Shown piece by piece: positions 60,560 through 64,000 of a stretch of 64,000 nucleotides of DNA; position 1 is the stretch's first letter, and each line of letters starts with the position of its first letter. Made by a program: the position numbers and the translations under genes. The stretch spans positions 8,842,501 through 8,906,500 of the forward strand of contig NC_080577.1 in assembly GCF_029962835.1 (NCBI RefSeq), in the 5' to 3' direction. This DNA is from Magnolia sinica. Taxonomy: Eukaryota; Streptophyta; Magnoliopsida; Magnoliales; Magnoliaceae. The notes under the pieces are model-generated. The model was not told the DNA's origin. It was given only the letters and a program-made list of their open reading frames with translations, and did no database searches.

Positions 60560-62140
60560 CTTCCAACTGTTGCACAGCAAAGACACCAGGATAGCATGCT
60601 AGGCTCTTGTTTCTTATTCCTATGTATATATATGGTTTTGCTAACATCCCCAAACCTTTTAAATTGCATACAGGGTGACCTATTGTCGAACAAACTGTTT
60701 CATTCATTCATAAAACTAGGAGCAAACCATGGTGCAAAAGTCATGCCAATCGGTGATCCCAAGCTCCCATCAATAGAATGAAATGGACAGACAAGATTGA
60801 CTAGAGTAATTACGGTTCTAACCATGTGATTTATGACTTGTAAACAGCGGGCGGTTTTAACAAATTGGCCCCATTCAAAGGGTTAGGAACATCTGATCAG
60901 TGTGATTCACCATGGCTTGTTCCTAGTTGTATGTATAAATGAATGAATGGTTAAGTCAGCAATAGGTCACCCTATGTGCCGTTTAAAAGGTTGGTGATGC
61001 TGCTAACGTCCGCATGAAGTTGGAGACATCAGCAAAACCCTATTTCATCTGATTTCTCATTACCAGTATCTTGCACTGTTGCTTGTTTGAGGACTTGTGT
61101 TCATACCATCTGTTATGTTATCAATCGCAGCTTCATGCTTGCGAATCTGTATGTTTGTAGACCTATATGTTGCTTTAGCTACATATCTGTGTGTGCCTGA
61201 GAAATGTTCCTAAAGGTAGACGGGTGGATGTCAGACACGTATCATAGTAGGGCCCACATAGCTCAATGCCTCGACCTAAACTTACCCATAAGGTTTGCAG
61301 TTATTTCGTGATATAGTCAATCAGCCACTATCCATTGCCTAAATTGAACTCAGAGATGGGATGGTGGATGATTGACAATGGGCAAGGCTTGGGCTTGCTG
61401 AGGTCAGCCTGAACCCTGAAATTTAGGCATGGTCCCAGCAATGGGGACTGAAAATTAGGCTCATGCCTGGCCCATACAAGATGTAAATGGGCCTATAGTT
61501 GGGATCGGCCAGAAGTGGCTTTTGATTTTAAGTGTGTGCTCAGCCTGCTTACTTTTTAGGCCTCAAAAGTGTTCCAAGTGAAGCCCAAAGGTCAAAATAT
61601 TAAACCTCAACCCAGCCCAGCCCATGGCATGCTTGGCCTGGGAGGGCGACGGCAGGTGCCACTGTAAATATCCTAACCATCAAAGTGGGGCCATGCAAAT
61701 TTACAATTAAAGAGTGGCCATTGAATGTGGACCATTCATCCCACTAGCGAGATTTCAAAATTCACGAGGTGCAGCACTACTACTGGAGTCCATCCCGATG
61801 TGGACATCTTTCTCCAACTGCATCCAAGAACGCTTACGAATTGGCAATTATCATAATAACTGAAAGTATGGAAATATTTATTGGAATTACAAGGTAGTGA
61901 TTGCTGAAGTTCCTTCATCTGGACCTAAAGAACTTGCTTAGGCATGTTGGTTAGCCGAAGACCCATTTAACTTCTGGCAACTCCTTTTCTTTTCGGCTGA
62001 ACATCAGGCCCGTTGTGTTCACTCGGGTTCTACATCCAGGGCCTGACAAATAGTCGATTCTCATACTTAGTTCTTGACGACCAAGAGCTTTTCTATCAAA
62101 AGCCTAGCTGGAGCATGGATGGAAGTGCATTTTTGGCATT
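60560..62140. other. 3' UTR of the NUMOD3 gene and intergenic DNA
   Basis: The first few hundred bases should be 3' UTR; an AATGAATGAATGG stretch at about 60940 is A/T-rich, but I cannot fix a polyadenylation site. From 61370 to 61640 there is a 'ggcttgggct...aaatttaggc...ggcctgg' repeat type also seen near 49.1 kb and 52.8 kb. Confidence 0.45.
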
Positions 62141-62147
62141 CATAGTT

Positions 62148-62609
62148 GGAAAACCTGGGTTGAGTTGACTCAAAGACTCAGCCCAACTCGACTCAACATT
62201 TAATAATTACACATTTATTTAACAAAAGAATGGGGACAAGTATTTAACATAGTTAAAATAGTCTAGGTAATATAAAATACAAACTCGATGTCAATCAATT
62301 CAATCTATTGAATGGCAGACTGGTTAGATTCATCTCACCCATTGGCAAGGTCTTGGGTTTTGATTCCCTCCCTCTCATTCGTTAGCATTTGGACGTGGCT
62401 AACCAAACCAGGTGACTCAGTTTGAGCCACTTCGAGTCATGTCAAGTTGGCAGACGTCATAATCCCTCCCTCCCCGTTTACAATTTTATTAATGCTCGCA
62501 TGTAAATTACTTGGTTGAGTCACCACGAGTTGCGTTGAGTTGACCCAGTGGTCAAGTCAACTCAATGAGTCATCTTAAGTCACAGTTCCGTCAGACCCAA
62601 GACTGAGTT
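62148..62609. mobile_element. Possible MITE with 'gagttgactca' arms, holding a nested SINE
   Basis: The left arm GGAAAACCTGGGTTGAGTTG pairs loosely with the right arm, which complements to GGAAACTCAGTCTTGGGTCT. Both arms are full of 'gagttgactca/tgagtcaactc' words. The tRNA-like block at 62311-62412 lies between them. Target duplication not found. Confidence 0.4.
62311..62412 (+). mobile_element. tRNA-derived SINE head
   Basis: Box A-like AATGGCAGACTGGTTAGATT is followed by box B-like GGTCTTGGGTTTTGATTCCC, then a 'ggacgtggctaacca' block. That last block resembles 'gggggtggctaacatg' after box B in the SINE at 12667-12777 (minus), suggesting one family. Confidence 0.5.
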
Positions 62610-63063
62610 TCCTAGCAGCTAGGCTCGAAATCTCTCCAATTCAAGTACTAGCTGGAGTTTCGAGCCAAGCCAGCAAGTTTTAGAACTATTATGGCATTTG
62701 GGATTGGACCCAAGGTCCACAATTCCGAGCAGGTCTACACCACTTCTGCATGAACTAAATACCCTGATTTCCCGAACTACAATAAGAGGGCATTGGCATG
62801 CTTTCTCTCCACTTACTGCATCAAGCAAAGTTCCCACTAGCCTTTCAGAACTAAACATGCCACTTCACATTTCATCTTCTCGAATGGGAAGCAAAGGTCT
62901 TATGAGATCACCCCATATTTACAATTGATTACATCACGATCAAACAAGAACAGGATGAGGCAGGTTTCAAATGGGGCTCTAATTTTCAATGGGGGAAAAT
63001 AATGTAAAAGAAATGCCATTAGCTTGAATCATGTAAATTTCAAGGCCCAATGTACAGTGGAGA

Positions 63064-63240
63064 TCAGATGAGAAGAGCCTCAGACTCGGCATCATTATCA
63101 GTATCGTTGTCCCAATCCAGATCGAACGAGCTCGCGGACTTCATCAACTCTGTCAGTCCTGTGAGATCCTCCAAATAAGATGGTTGGTTAATAGCTCGGA
63201 CAACAAACTCCATTCCTTTTCTTCTGTAATCTGATACAAC
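63064..63240 (-). CDS. Last exon of an unidentified protein gene (partial)
   Basis: On the minus strand an acceptor (aaaatttcag, 63250-63241) opens a 58-codon frame ending TGA at 63066-63064. It contains [46 protein letters not shown] and an acidic end AESEALLI. A clean frame, a good acceptor and protein-like composition support a real exon. I do not recognise the family with certainty. The rest of the gene lies beyond the window. Confidence 0.65.
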   Translation of the reverse strand, partial: VVSDYRRKGMEFVVRAINQPSYLEDLTGLTELMKSASSFDLDWDNDTDNDAESEALLI

Positions 63241-63339
63241 CTGAAATTTTGAGCAGCCGCAGCAATGAGAGAAAAATCACAGAAAATGAAGCTATTCCAA
63301 AAACACTTCCCCACTTAAGCTCCACTACATGGCCAGACA

Positions 63340-64000
63340 TGCACGTGCAGATACTGCATGCTTGTGAATGCCGATGTGTGACTGTGTAAGCAAAGGAAGG
63401 CTGTCAACAGGACAGGCTTAATGTCTGGACTCAATAGGAAATGTTGATAAACATAGGTCCTGCCCGACTATTTTTCAGGCCTTATAATAAACCTGAAACT
63501 GGCACATGGGCCTCAAAATGTTGAGACTGCATGCTTATGGCACACAATGCATGCATGCTTGTGAATGGCAATGTGTGACTGTGTAAGCAAAGGAAGGCTG
63601 TCAACAGGACAGGCTTAATGTCTGGACTCAATAGGAAATGTTGATAAACATAGGTCCTGCCCGACTATTTTTCAGGCCTTAGAATAAACCTGAAACTGGC
63701 ACATGGGCCTCAAAATTGAACCCAAGCCAGCCAGGAGCCTGACAGGCCACCTGAAACTGGCACATGGGCCTCAAAATGTTGATACTGCATGCTTATGGCA
63801 CACAATGCATGCATGCTTGTGAATGCCGATGTGTGACTGTGTAAGCAAAGGAAGGCTGTCAACAGGACAGGTTTAATGTTTGTACTCAATAGGAAATGTT
63901 GATAAACATAGGTCCTGCCCGACTATTTTTCAGGCCTTAGAATAAATCTGAAACTGGCACATGGGCCTCAAAATTGAACCCAAGCCAGCCAGGAGCCTGA
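63340..64000. repeat. Tandem repeat array, units of about 196 and 258 bp, running off the window
   Basis: Anchors GCATGCTTGTGAATG at 63357, 63553 and 63811. Each is followed by 'tgtgactgtgtaagcaaagg', 'ctgtcaacaggacagg', 'ggtcctgcccgactattttt' and 'gaaactggcacatgggcc'. The middle unit is longer by about 62 bp because an inner 'gaacccaagccagccaggag' segment plus a repeat of 'ctgaaactggcacatgggcc' is added. The units are about 97-99 percent alike. The array lies in the intron before the last exon of the gene ending at 63064. Confidence 0.9.

Overview
The window is nuclear DNA of a flowering plant. The evidence is a set of plant-type split genes with canonical GT/AG introns, a plant UBA2-type RNA-binding protein, and Tourist-like MITEs, plant L1 and RTE LINEs and tRNA-derived SINEs throughout. 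The style of the dispersed long-inverted-repeat elements reminds me of magnoliid genomes, but that is an inference. It is gene-poor: five protein genes (two of them partial) take up only about 6 kb of coding sequence.

Layout. 1-2987: non-coding DNA upstream of, or in an intron of, the first gene. 2988-8358 (+): the 3' half of a CofD/UPF0052-family gene in six exons. 8640-9720: a Tourist-like MITE beside a decayed Ty1/copia pol fossil. 10.7-15.6 kb: repeats of many kinds, including 56-bp, 64-bp and about 148-bp tandem arrays, a tRNA-type SINE and two long-inverted-repeat elements. 16467-22761 (-): a six-exon plant-specific gene of unknown function ending in DSDWELL. It has a 4.1-kb repeat-filled intron, an exon+intron tandem duplication inside the coding region, and a probable 5' UTR exon near 25.8 kb. 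25.9-34.5 kb: intergenic, with MITE and foldback-type repeats. 34.5-37.7 kb: RTE LINE pieces, one of them split by a 5'-truncated L1 LINE. 39.9-46.2 kb (-): a nearly full-length but broken L1 LINE with both ORFs. 47.2-48.7 kb: a 5S rRNA pseudogene split by an L1 insertion, then a 0.37-kb tandem duplication whose second copy carries another L1 tail. 50273-51574 (-): an intact UBA2-type RNA-binding protein gene, with a splice donor directly after its stop codon. 53.7-55.83 kb: three long-inverted-repeat elements in a row, the last abutting the promoter of the next gene. 56041-60559 (+): a six-exon NUMOD3-motif gene. 63064-63240 (-): the last exon of an unidentified gene that continues past the window edge, with a tandem repeat array in its last intron.

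The genes do not form a pathway or operon and appear to be independent loci. I found no previously undescribed biological system. The most interesting points are structural: an intragenic exon duplication, retrotransposon insertions whose empty sites can be read from neighbouring duplicate copies, and a 5S rDNA fossil broken by a LINE with intact target-site duplications.
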